Shown here one piece after another: positions 1 to 5,727 of a DNA stretch of 8,659 nucleotides. Every line of letters begins with the position of its first letter. Within the stretch, counting starts at the first letter, position 1. The position numbers and the translations under genes are program-made. The notes below the pieces were generated by a model. The model was not told where the DNA came from. It searched no databases and saw only the letters and a list, made by a program, of their open reading frames with translations. This DNA comes from an uncultured Eubacteriales bacterium. GTDB lineage: Bacteria; Bacillota; Clostridia; Christensenellales; Aristaeellaceae. The stretch spans positions 1-8,659 of the forward strand of contig USCR01000106.1 in the NCBI GenBank assembly GCA_900553295.1, read 5' to 3'.

Positions 1-38
1 GGGGGCATAGGGGGGAGGTCGGAATCCCCCCTGCCCCC
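1..38. repeat. GC-rich interrupted inverted repeat (hairpin) at the window edge
   Basis: GGGGGCA (1-7) pairs with TGCCCCC (32-38). Immediately inside, GGGGGGA (10-16) pairs with TCCCCCC (25-31), around an 8-nt loop. The left side carries a 2-nt TA bulge (8-9). This makes a 14-bp stem that may continue beyond the window start. No T-tract follows on the plus strand, so I do not call it an intrinsic terminator. It lies in the 140-nt non-coding stretch downstream of azlD, together with the 23-nt repeats at 42-64 and 105-127. Confidence 0.6.
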
Positions 39-41
39 CTG

Positions 42-127
42 GCCGGCGGAGCCACGCTCCAAAAGGAAAGTCATTTCGCAATACCCGAAAGTAATTTTTT
101 CTTTGCCAGCGGAGCCACGCTCCCAAA
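42..127. repeat. Two copies of a 23-nt intergenic repeat with internal hairpin
   Basis: Positions 42-64 and 105-127 share 21 of 23 bases. The common core GCGGAGCCACGCTCC is identical at 46-60 and 109-123. Each core folds as GGAGC-CAC-GCTCC. The copies are exactly 63 bp apart. Between them lies a weaker tandem similarity, GAAAGTCATTT (66-76) and GAAAGTAATTT (87-97). No open reading frame here looks real, and there is no T-tract to make either hairpin a standard terminator for azlCD. The most likely reading is a dispersed intergenic repeat family. Confidence 0.55.
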
Positions 128-140
128 AACCACCTTTTCC

Positions 141-467
141 CTACCCCAGCAGCCGAATCAGCACCATATACGCCGCGGTGCCCCCCGCAATGGACAGCGC
201 CATCTTATGCTGCCAGCGGTGCAGCAGCACCACCAACACGCAGGACGCCAGCGCAGGCACAAACCCGGCGGCGCTGTCAAAGGAAATATCCTTCAAACAG
301 TACACCACCAGCATGGCCATCACCGCCGCAGGCAGCGGCCGGCCCAGATACGCCACAAATGCCGGTGGTTTCTTCCCCGCGGGAAAAAGCCAGAAGGGCA
401 GCGCCCGAATGGCCACCGTGGTCAGCGCCACCAACCCCACGGTCATCAAAAGCTCTGCGGTGGTCAC
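141..467 (-). CDS. azlD: Branched-chain amino acid transport protein AzlD
   Basis: A 108-residue integral membrane protein, the small subunit of the AzlCD exporter that moves branched-chain amino acids (and, in Bacillus, the analogue azaleucine) out of the cell. The sequence is almost wholly hydrophobic, with about four membrane segments (roughly residues 4-24, 40-58, 65-84 and 88-107). It carries the RALPFWLFP stretch near residue 21 and PAAVMAMLVVYCL near residue 46, both typical of AzlD. The start is a GTG at 467-465, which overlaps the azlC stop in a 4-nt GTGA, the usual arrangement for translational coupling of this pair. An in-frame ATG seven codons later would cut into the first helix. 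The open frame runs far upstream of the GTG, but that part is only a shadow of azlC. The length is normal for the family. Confidence 0.9.
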   Translation of the reverse strand: MTTAELLMTVGLVALTTVAIRALPFWLFPAGKKPPAFVAYLGRPLPAAVMAMLVVYCLKDISFDSAAGFVPALASCVLVVLLHRWQHKMALSIAGGTAAYMVLIRLLG

Positions 468-1186
468 GCTACGCGCCCCCTTTCCCGGCAGTATTGCATA
501 TAGAAGCACCCCAGCATCAGCCCCATGGACAGCAGCAGGAACCGCTCGCTGCCCACCAGGAGCAGGCTCACCAGCGTCAGCAGAAAGCCCGCCAGCGCGG
601 GCAGATGCGCCCGCAGCCAGGGCAGGCCGCTCTTGTCCGCCGCCTCCCATTGCTCCACCACAATCACCGTGAACAGCGCGGTCATGGCAAAGTCGATGCC
701 CGTCAGGTCCCAGGGCAGGATCTGGCCCAGCAGCGCCCCGGCCACGCTCCCCGCCACCCAGTAGAGCTGATCCAGGGCGGAGACGGCCAGGTAGTAATCC
801 TCCGCCGTCACATCCCGGGGAATGGGCGCGCCGCACACCAGGGAGAAAGTCTCGTCCGTCAGGGAGAAAATCAGGTAGGGCTTGCCGCGCTTCACCTTGC
901 CGTAGGGTTCCAGCATGGTCAGCCCGTAGAATAAATGCCGGGCGTTGACCAACAGGGTCATCATCACCGTGGTCACCGGGGAAAAGGGCGCGGTCATCAG
1001 CCCCAGCATGGCAAACTGCATGGAGCCCGCGTACACCGCCGCGCTGATGAGCAGCGCCCATTCCGCACCGAATCCCTTTTCACGCAGCACAATCCCCCAG
1101 GCCAGCCCCAGGAACAAATACCCCGCCATCACCGGCAGCGTGCGGGGAAACGCCGCGCCCAGGGCGCGCATGCGCTGGCTGCCCAT
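464..1186 (-). CDS. azlC: Branched-chain amino acid export permease AzlC
   Basis: A 240-residue inner-membrane permease, the large subunit of AzlCD. Family hallmarks are visible: FPRTLPVMAGYLFLGLAWG (13-31), VYAGSMQF (51-58), NARHLFYG (81-88), the acidic pair in TDETFS (110-115) and GIDFAMTALF (163-172). About seven membrane segments are spread along the chain. I chose the ATG at 1186 because AAGGAG (1200-1195) lies 8 nt upstream and because the family begins just there; the frame stays open to 1357 but those residues are not AzlC-like. It is the first gene of azlC-azlD. A promoter (1226-1255) and two palindromes sit upstream. The transported amino acid cannot be deduced from the sequence; a role in exporting excess leucine, isoleucine or valine is inferred from family knowledge. 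Confidence 0.93.
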   Translation of the reverse strand: MGSQRMRALGAAFPRTLPVMAGYLFLGLAWGIVLREKGFGAEWALLISAAVYAGSMQFAMLGLMTAPFSPVTTVMMTLLVNARHLFYGLTMLEPYGKVKRGKPYLIFSLTDETFSLVCGAPIPRDVTAEDYYLAVSALDQLYWVAGSVAGALLGQILPWDLTGIDFAMTALFTVIVVEQWEAADKSGLPWLRAHLPALAGFLLTLVSLLLVGSERFLLLSMGLMLGCFYMQYCRERGRVA

Positions 1187-1199
1187 GGCCTCATCTCCT

Positions 1200-1211
1200 T
1201 TTGTATACAAA
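1200..1211. promoter_or_regulatory. Candidate operator, GntR-type palindrome in the azlC leader
   Basis: TTTGTATACAAA is a perfect 12-bp palindrome. On the minus strand its right arm abuts the azlC ribosome binding site. It also lies just downstream of the predicted azlC start of transcription, where a bound repressor would block elongation. GTATAC-centred palindromes are typical of GntR-family regulators, and UxuR-type hexuronate regulators use such sites. That makes control of the divergent uxuAB operon possible, although the uxuA promoter is about 90 bp away. No regulator gene is in the window. Confidence 0.4.
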
Positions 1212-1225
1212 TCGCGACAGCTTGC

Positions 1226-1255
1226 ATTGTACGGCCAAGGGCCGCCGGTTGTCAA
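1226..1255 (-). promoter_or_regulatory. Sigma-A type promoter for azlCD
   Basis: On the minus strand, TTGACA (1255-1250) is a perfect -35 box. An 18-bp spacer separates it from TACAAT (1231-1226), a 5-of-6 match to the -10 box. Transcription would start near 1219, leaving a leader of about 33 nt before the azlC ATG. The -35 lies inside the palindrome at 1245-1259. The spacer itself contains CGGCC-AAG-GGCCG (1232-1244). Confidence 0.75.
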
Positions 1256-1259
1256 CCGG
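1245..1259. promoter_or_regulatory. Candidate operator overlapping the azlC -35 box
   Basis: CCGGTTG (1245-1251) and CAACCGG (1253-1259) are perfect inverted arms around a single central base. The palindrome covers the -35 hexamer of the azlC promoter, so a protein bound there would block RNA polymerase. The regulator is unknown; an amino-acid-responsive repressor is plausible for an exporter gene, but this is inference. Confidence 0.4.
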
Positions 1260-1302
1260 GCACAAAGGACGTCTTTTTGTTTTTTCGGACCTGAAAACTG
1301 GA

Positions 1303-1331
1303 TGGACATTTGCCCTGTGATGGGGTATACT
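1303..1331 (+). promoter_or_regulatory. Sigma-A type promoter for uxuAB
   Basis: TGGACA (1303-1308) matches the -35 box at 5 of 6 bases. It is followed by an optimal 17-bp spacer and TATACT (1326-1331), a 5-of-6 match to the -10 box. Transcription would begin near 1338, about 37 nt before the uxuA ATG. The ribosome binding site AAAAGGAG is at 1356-1363. Confidence 0.75.
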
Positions 1332-1374
1332 GCTGCTATGCTTTCCAAAAGAAACAAAAGGAGTGGGCATTGCC

Positions 1375-2451
1375 ATGAAGATGACCTTTCGCTGGTACGG
1401 CGAAAACAGCGACGCCGTAACCCTGAAGCAGATCAAGCAGATTCCCGGTATGAGCGGCGTTATGGGCTTTCTGGACTACAAGGCCGCGGGCGAAGTATGG
1501 ACCAAGGAAGAGATTGCCGCCTACATCGCGCAGGTGCACGCCGCCGGGCTGGAGTGCGAAGTGATCGAAAGCGTGAACGTCCACGAGGACATCAAAATGG
1601 GCCTGCCCACCCGGGATGGCTATATCGCCAACTATATCGAGACCATCCGCAACCTGGCGGAGTATGGCGTGAAGGTGATCGTGTACAACTTCATGCCCGT
1701 GTTTGACTGGCTGCGCACGGACCTGGCGCGGGTGATCCCCGAGGACGGCAGCAACAGCCTGTACTTTGATGAGGCGGAGCTGCAGGGCATGACGCCCCTG
1801 GAGATCGTCCGGCGCACGGCGGAGGATTCCCAGGGCTTCACCCTCCCCGGCTGGGAGCCCGAGCGCCTGGCCCTGCTGGAAACCACCCTGAAGCAGTACG
1901 AAACCATTGACGCGGAGCAGCTCCGGGCCAACTGGAAGTATTTCCTGGACGCCATTATCCCCGTGTGCGAGGAGTGCGGCGTGGTCATGGCCTGCCATCC
2001 CGACGACCCGGCCTGGCCCATCTTTGGCCTGCCCCGCATTGCCCACAGCCAGGCGGACTTTGACAAGATGGTGGCCCTGCACGATTCCCCCTGCAACACC
2101 GTGTGCCTGTGCACCGGCTCCCTGGGCAGCGACCCGGCCAACGACATCCCCGCCATCATCCGCCACTTTGGCGAAATGGGCCGCATCGGCTGCCTGCACG
2201 TGCGCAACATCAAGCACCTGGGCTACCACCGTTTCCGGGAGGCCAGCCACCTGTCCAGCGACGGCAGCCTGGACATGTACGCCATCATGAAGGCCGTGCA
2301 TGACACTTGCCCGAATACCTACATCCGCCCGGACCATGGCCGCATGATCTGGGACGAGAAGGGCCGCCCGGGCTATGGCCTGTACGACCGCGCCCTGGGC
2401 GCCACGTATCTCAACGGCCTGTGGGAAGCCATCTGCCGCAACGAAGGCTGA
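1375..2451 (+). CDS. uxuA: D-mannonate dehydratase UxuA
   Basis: A 358-residue cytoplasmic enzyme (EC 4.2.1.8) that removes water from D-mannonate to give 2-keto-3-deoxy-D-gluconate, a late step in glucuronate breakdown. The length matches the short Bacillus type rather than the longer E. coli one. Family landmarks are MTFRWYG (3-9), [12 protein letters not shown] (near 64), NFMPVFDW (near 105), [16 protein letters not shown] (from 207), LCTGSLG (245-251), LHVRN (274-278) and RPDHGR (318-323). By family comparison the metal ligands are His208, Cys246, His275 and Asp320, and all are present. I chose the ATG at 1375, 11 nt after AAAAGGAG; a GTG at 1363 overlaps that site and is unlikely. One oddity is Asp34, in the stretch [11 protein letters not shown], where the UxuA proteins I recall have ALHxxPxGxVW. 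uxuB follows 21 nt downstream. Confidence 0.95.
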   Translation: MKMTFRWYGENSDAVTLKQIKQIPGMSGVMGFLDYKAAGEVWTKEEIAAYIAQVHAAGLECEVIESVNVHEDIKMGLPTRDGYIANYIETIRNLAEYGVKVIVYNFMPVFDWLRTDLARVIPEDGSNSLYFDEAELQGMTPLEIVRRTAEDSQGFTLPGWEPERLALLETTLKQYETIDAEQLRANWKYFLDAIIPVCEECGVVMACHPDDPAWPIFGLPRIAHSQADFDKMVALHDSPCNTVCLCTGSLGSDPANDIPAIIRHFGEMGRIGCLHVRNIKHLGYHRFREASHLSSDGSLDMYAIMKAVHDTCPNTYIRPDHGRMIWDEKGRPGYGLYDRALGATYLNGLWEAICRNEG

Positions 2452-2472
2452 GGCACAAGGAGGAAAAATACC

Positions 2473-4089
2473 ATGAAAATGCGTTTATCCGCGCTGGAGG
2501 CCCCCGAGGCCTGGCAAGCCCTGGGCGTTACCCTGCCCCGCTACGATGTGGCCGCCATGGTCCAGCGCACCAAGGCCCATCCCCTGTGGGTACACTTCGG
2601 GGCGGGGAATATCTTCCGCGGCTTCATCGCGGCCCTGCAGCAGTCCCTGCTGAACCAGGGCCTGGCGGACCGGGGCATCATTGCCGCGGAAACCTTCGAC
2701 TATGACATTGTGGACCGCATTTACGCGCCCTTTGACAACCTGACCCTGAACGTGACCCTGCACCCCGACGGACACACCAGCCGGGAGATCATCGCCAGCG
2801 TGGCCGAGGCCGTGAAGGCGGACGCCTCCCTGCCCGAAAGCTGGGCGCGGATGAAGGAAATTTTCCGTGACCCGGGGCTGCAAATGGTGAGCTACACCAT
2901 CACCGAGAAGGGCTACGCCCTGCGCCGCCCGGACGGCAGCTATCTGCCCGTGGTCACCGAGGACATCGAGAAGGGCCCGGAGGCCCCCCGCCACGCCATG
3001 GCCATCACCGCCGCGCTGCTCTACGAGCGCTTCCAGGCGGGAGCCGCGCCCCTGGCGGTGTGCTCCATGGACAACTGCAGCCACAACGGCGAAAAGCTCC
3101 GCCAGAGCGTGGTGGAGCTCGCCCGGGCGTGGGCGGAGCGCGGCCTGGTACCCCAGGAATTCCTCACCTACCTGGAGGATGAAACCCGCGTCTCCTTCCC
3201 CTGGAGCATGATTGACAAGATCACCCCCCGCCCCCATCAGCGGGTGGAGAGCGAATTGACCGCCATGGGCCTGGAGGACATGGCGCCCATCGTCACCTCC
3301 CGGGGCACGTACATCGCCGCCTTTGTGAACGCGGAAAAGCCGCAATACCTGGTGGTGGAGGACCGCTTCCCCAATGGCCGCCCGGCCCTGGAAAAGGCGG
3401 GGGTTTACCTCACCGACCGGGACACGGTGAACCGCACCGAGCGCATGAAGGTCACCACCTGCCTCAATCCCCTGCACACGGCCATGAGCGTGTACGGCTG
3501 CATGCTGGGCTATACGCTGATCTGCGACGAGATGCAGGATGAGGACATCCTGGCGCTGATCCGTCGCCTGGGCTACCAGGAGGGGTTGCCCGTGGTGACC
3601 GATCCCGGCATCCTGAACCCCAAGGATTTCCTGGCGGAGGTGCTGGAGCAGCGCCTGCCCAATCCCTTCATGCCCGACGCGCCCCAGCGCATTGCCACGG
3701 ACACCAGCCAGAAGGTGGGCATCCGCTTTGGGGAAACCATCAAGAGCTGGATTGCCACCGGCCGGGATTTGACCCAGCTCAAGGCCATTCCCCTGGCCCT
3801 GGCGGGGTGGCTGCGCTACCTGCTGGCGGTGGACGACCAGGGCAAGCCCTTTGAGGTCAGCGCCGATCCCTTGAAAGAGGAGCTGCAATCCCGCCTGGCA
3901 GGCATTCGCCTGGGCGAGCCGGAGAGCTGCGGGGACAAGCTGCGGCCCATCCTGGCCAACGCGTCCATCTTTGGCCTGGACCTGACCCAAACGCCCCTGG
4001 CCGCGCAGATCGAGGACCTGTTCCGCCAGGAGCTGGCCGGCCCCGGGGCCGTGCGGGATACCCTGCACCGCACCCTGGCGCGGGCATAA
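2473..4089 (+). CDS. uxuB: D-fructuronate reductase (mannonate oxidoreductase) UxuB
   Basis: A 538-residue member of the long-chain mannitol dehydrogenase family. It interconverts D-fructuronate and D-mannonate with NAD(H) (EC 1.1.1.57), the step before UxuA. The N-terminal nucleotide-binding motif is HFGAGNIFRGF (41-51). The family's catalytic Lys, Asn and His are in KVTTCLNPLH (326-335), as Lys326, Asn332 and His335. AVCSMDNCSHNGE (near 195) and the DKITPRP stretch (near 251) are also typical. The ATG lies 9 nt after a perfect AAGGAGG (2457-2463), and the gene follows uxuA by 21 nt, so the two form one operon. The pairing with uxuA favours fructuronate over mannitol, altronate or tagaturonate. 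Genes for uronate isomerase, KDG kinase and KDPG aldolase are not in this window. Confidence 0.93.
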   Translation: MKMRLSALEAPEAWQALGVTLPRYDVAAMVQRTKAHPLWVHFGAGNIFRGFIAALQQSLLNQGLADRGIIAAETFDYDIVDRIYAPFDNLTLNVTLHPDGHTSREIIASVAEAVKADASLPESWARMKEIFRDPGLQMVSYTITEKGYALRRPDGSYLPVVTEDIEKGPEAPRHAMAITAALLYERFQAGAAPLAVCSMDNCSHNGEKLRQSVVELARAWAERGLVPQEFLTYLEDETRVSFPWSMIDKITPRPHQRVESELTAMGLEDMAPIVTSRGTYIAAFVNAEKPQYLVVEDRFPNGRPALEKAGVYLTDRDTVNRTERMKVTTCLNPLHTAMSVYGCMLGYTLICDEMQDEDILALIRRLGYQEGLPVVTDPGILNPKDFLAEVLEQRLPNPFMPDAPQRIATDTSQKVGIRFGETIKSWIATGRDLTQLKAIPLALAGWLRYLLAVDDQGKPFEVSADPLKEELQSRLAGIRLGEPESCGDKLRPILANASIFGLDLTQTPLAAQIEDLFRQELAGPGAVRDTLHRTLARA

Positions 4090-4095
4090 GGGCCC

Positions 4096-4115
4096 GGCCG
4101 GGGCGCTTCCCGGCC
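4096..4115 (+). other. Hairpin just downstream of uxuB
   Basis: GGCCGGG (4096-4102) pairs with CCCGGCC (4109-4115) around a 6-nt loop, beginning 7 nt after the uxuB stop. No T-tract follows, so it is not a textbook intrinsic terminator. It could stabilise the 3' end of the uxuAB transcript or aid termination together with the large stem at 4156-4205. Confidence 0.45.
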
Positions 4116-4150
4116 CATGGGCGTCCGCCCTGCCATGACACATAAGGCAC

Positions 4151-4205
4151 AAAAAAATCGGCCCGCAGGCATGCGTCCTTCCAGGGGACGGCCTGCGGGC
4201 CGATT
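4151..4205 (-). terminator. Intrinsic terminator of the propeller/DUF378 operon
   Basis: AATCGGCCCGCAGGC (4156-4170) and GCCTGCGGGCCGATT (4191-4205) form a perfect 15-bp stem. Inside it, CGTCC (4174-4178) pairs with GGACG (4186-4190). Read on the minus strand, the stem is followed at once by seven T (4157-4151), and it begins 21 nt after the DUF378 stop. On the plus strand only two T follow, so for the convergent uxuAB transcript it is at best a weak terminator, although the stem alone may slow polymerase. Confidence 0.85.
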
Positions 4206-4225
4206 GCGTGGGTGGGTGTGCTCCG

Positions 4226-4429
4226 TCAGGTGCGCGCCACGGCGTTTTCCCGGAACAGGAGCGAGATGCACCAGATGCCGGCCGCGCCCACCAGGGTGTA
4301 GACCACGCGGCTGAGCACCGCGGCCTGGCCCCCGAAGATCCACGCCACCAGGTCAAACTGGAACACGCCGATCAGCGCCCAGTTGATTGCGCCGATGATT
4401 ACCAACAACAGGGAAACCTTGTCCATCAT
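4226..4429 (-). CDS. DUF378 family small membrane protein
   Basis: A 67-residue protein of the DUF378 family (function unknown). The family signature is clear: MDKVSLLLVIIGAINWALIG (2-21), then FQFDLVAWIFGG, LSRVVYTLVGAAG and WCISLLF. Two membrane helices are visible, roughly residues 6-24 and 40-60, joined by a short FGG-containing loop. The start at 4429 has AGGGAGGG about 7 nt upstream; a second ATG follows at once, so MDKV is an equally possible first residue. It lies 16 nt after the stop of the propeller-like gene and shares its transcript, ending at the strong terminator 4156-4205. Confidence 0.9.
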   Translation of the reverse strand: MMDKVSLLLVIIGAINWALIGVFQFDLVAWIFGGQAAVLSRVVYTLVGAAGIWCISLLFRENAVART

Positions 4430-4445
4430 CGAATATCCCTCCCTT

Positions 4446-5276
4446 TCATGGGGAAGGATTGCCAGGGACGGAAGAAGTTATGCACGCATCCTGTACCTCG
4501 CCGCGATAGAGCGTCATTGTTTTTTTTTGGAGCATGGCATCCAGCACCAGGGCCTGCTCCAGCACCGGGTCCGCCACCAGCACCTGCCCGCCCAGGGGGA
4601 GGATGCGCCGGGGCAGCCCGAAGCCCTCCCGCAGGGCGCCCAGCTGCGGCGGATCGCCGGTGAAGCGGTACAGCCGCTCCGTGGCGCCCAGATACAGCGC
4701 GCCTTCCGGCCCGGCGGCCAGGGCTCCCGGCAGGCCCGGAAAGGCCCGCAGGGTTTCCAGCCTGCCCGTGCGCAGGGACAGGCGGCACAGCAGGCAGTGG
4801 ATCTCCTCCTCCCCCACGGCGCAGGCCGCATACAGCCACCCCCGCTGCACCGCCAGGCACAGCGCCGCCCCCGGCACCGGAAAGCTGCGCAGGGGCGTAA
4901 GCTCCGGCAGGCGCACCAGCCGGATCTCCCCGGAAAGCCCGCCCGCCACCGCCAGGCAGCGGCCCCCGGGCAGCAGGCAGAGCTGCCGGGGTTCCATGCC
5001 CGCGTGGAGCGTCCATTCCGGCATGCCGTCCGGGGCATGCAGGGTCAGGCAGTCCGCCTCCCCGGAGAGCAGCAGCAGGCGCTGCCCCCAGCACAGGGCG
5101 TCCTCAATCCCCGGGGCGCAGGTGAAGCAGCGCCCCCGCCAGGCGCAGCGCCGGGCCTGGTTATCCACCAGCAGCGCGCCGCCCGCGGCGATCAGGTCCA
5201 CACGCTCCAGGGGGCAGGGCAGCGGCGAATCCCGCGACCACAGCTTCCCGGCACCCAGGGCCAGCAGTATCCCCAT
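4446..5276 (-). CDS. Hypothetical protein, beta-propeller-like
   Basis: A 276-residue protein that I do not recognise as a named family. It is built from repeated short segments ending in hydrophobic strands, often around small-residue turns: LERVDLIAAGGALLVDN (23-39), EDALCWGQRLLLL (58-70), PRQLCLLPGGRCLAVAG (96-112), GAALCLAVQRGWLYAAC (136-152), PGALAAGPEGALYLGA (183-198) and PRRILPLGGQVLVAD (222-236). This pattern suggests a YncE/NHL-like beta-propeller of five or six blades. There is no signal peptide and there are 13 cysteines, so it is probably cytoplasmic. I chose the ATG at 5276 because GGGAGGGGGG lies just upstream; the ATG at 5300 has no such site. A run of nine A near codon 250 could allow slippage. 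DUF378 follows 16 nt downstream. Partner and substrate are unknown. Confidence 0.75.
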   Translation of the reverse strand: MGILLALGAGKLWSRDSPLPCPLERVDLIAAGGALLVDNQARRCAWRGRCFTCAPGIEDALCWGQRLLLLSGEADCLTLHAPDGMPEWTLHAGMEPRQLCLLPGGRCLAVAGGLSGEIRLVRLPELTPLRSFPVPGAALCLAVQRGWLYAACAVGEEEIHCLLCRLSLRTGRLETLRAFPGLPGALAAGPEGALYLGATERLYRFTGDPPQLGALREGFGLPRRILPLGGQVLVADPVLEQALVLDAMLQKKTMTLYRGEVQDACITSSVPGNPSP

Positions 5277-5328
5277 CTGCCCCCCTCCCTTCTTCTTCAT
5301 CCTATGACGTGGGACGCGGAGGGTGCGG

Positions 5329-5340
5329 GGGAAATTTCCC
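5329..5340. promoter_or_regulatory. Candidate operator palindrome between divergent genes
   Basis: GGGAAATTTCCC is a perfect 12-bp palindrome. It lies in the 163-bp gap between the propeller-like gene (minus) and the TSCPD gene (plus). The only AT-rich part of this gap is around 5391-5412, where promoters for either direction would be expected, but I see no convincing -35/-10 pair. The bound protein, if any, is unknown. Confidence 0.3.
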
Positions 5341-5439
5341 GGGGAGGGCGGCTCACCGGCGAAAGGCGGCAGGAATGCGCGGCGTCGCCGTCGAATAGTA
5401 TCTTGTTTTATGCAAAAGGATGAAAGGAGAATTCCCCCT

Positions 5440-5679
5440 ATGTTTGTATACAAGACCCACGGCACCTGCTCCACCCAGATTGAGCTGGAGATCCGCGATG
5501 GCATCATCACCCACTGCCAGTTCACCCGCGGCTGCACAGGCAACACCCAGGGCCTGGCCCGCATGGTCATTGGCCAGAAGGCCGACGAAGTAGCCGACAA
5601 GCTGGCCGGCATTCCCTGCCGGGGTGACACCTCCTGCCCGGATCAGCTGTCCAAGGCGATCCGCGCCTACCACGACTGA
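5440..5679 (+). CDS. TSCPD domain small protein (TIGR03905 type)
   Basis: A 79-residue protein that consists only of a TSCPD domain. The naming motif TSCPDQL is at residues 64-70, and GCTGNTQGL at 31-39 is also typical. Cysteines are at 10, 26, 32, 60 and 66. Those in the G-T-C, R-G-C, I-P-C and T-S-C contexts are the four conserved in this family, which suggests metal or cluster binding, although the role is unknown. The same domain occurs at the end of some B12-dependent ribonucleotide reductases. The ATG at 5440 is preceded by AAAGGAGA (5423-5430). Upstream in-frame codons are low-complexity and unlike the family. The DEAD-box helicase starts 48 nt downstream, so they may be cotranscribed. 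Confidence 0.88.
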   Translation: MFVYKTHGTCSTQIELEIRDGIITHCQFTRGCTGNTQGLARMVIGQKADEVADKLAGIPCRGDTSCPDQLSKAIRAYHD

Positions 5680-5695
5680 CCGGCGCTTCCGCCGG
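5680..5695 (+). other. Short hairpin between the TSCPD gene and the helicase gene
   Basis: CCGGCG (5680-5685) pairs with CGCCGG (5690-5695) around a CTTC tetraloop, directly after the TSCPD stop codon. The following CCCCTTACA is not a T-tract. It probably lets transcription continue into the helicase, or marks an RNA 3' end only partly. Confidence 0.4.
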
Positions 5696-5727
5696 CCCCT
5701 TACACGCCACGCAGGAGGAGGAAATCC

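Noticed and set aside
141..1061. A single long frame that would join azlD to an upstream 198-codon extension
   Set aside because: The extension is the wrong frame of azlC. The GTGA overlap at 467-464 gives a normal-size AzlD.
1336..2337. Open frame of 333 codons on the minus strand opposite uxuA
   Set aside because: Antisense shadow of uxuA with no recognisable domain and no suitable ribosome binding site.
2485..4356. Long open frame on the minus strand (623 codons) opposite uxuB
   Set aside because: It is a GC-driven shadow: the translation is rich in Gly, His, Ala and Gln with no family features, and uxuB on the other strand is certain.
5444..5453. Second copy of TTGTATACAA, as seen near azlC
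   Set aside because: It falls within codons 2-5 of the TSCPD gene (FVYK), which explains the sequence. Two copies in 8.6 kb are not strong evidence of a regulon.
5277..5630. N-terminal extension of the propeller-like protein to 394 residues
   Set aside because: The extra part overlaps the TSCPD gene antisense and lacks a start signal, whereas ATG 5276 has a clear ribosome binding site.
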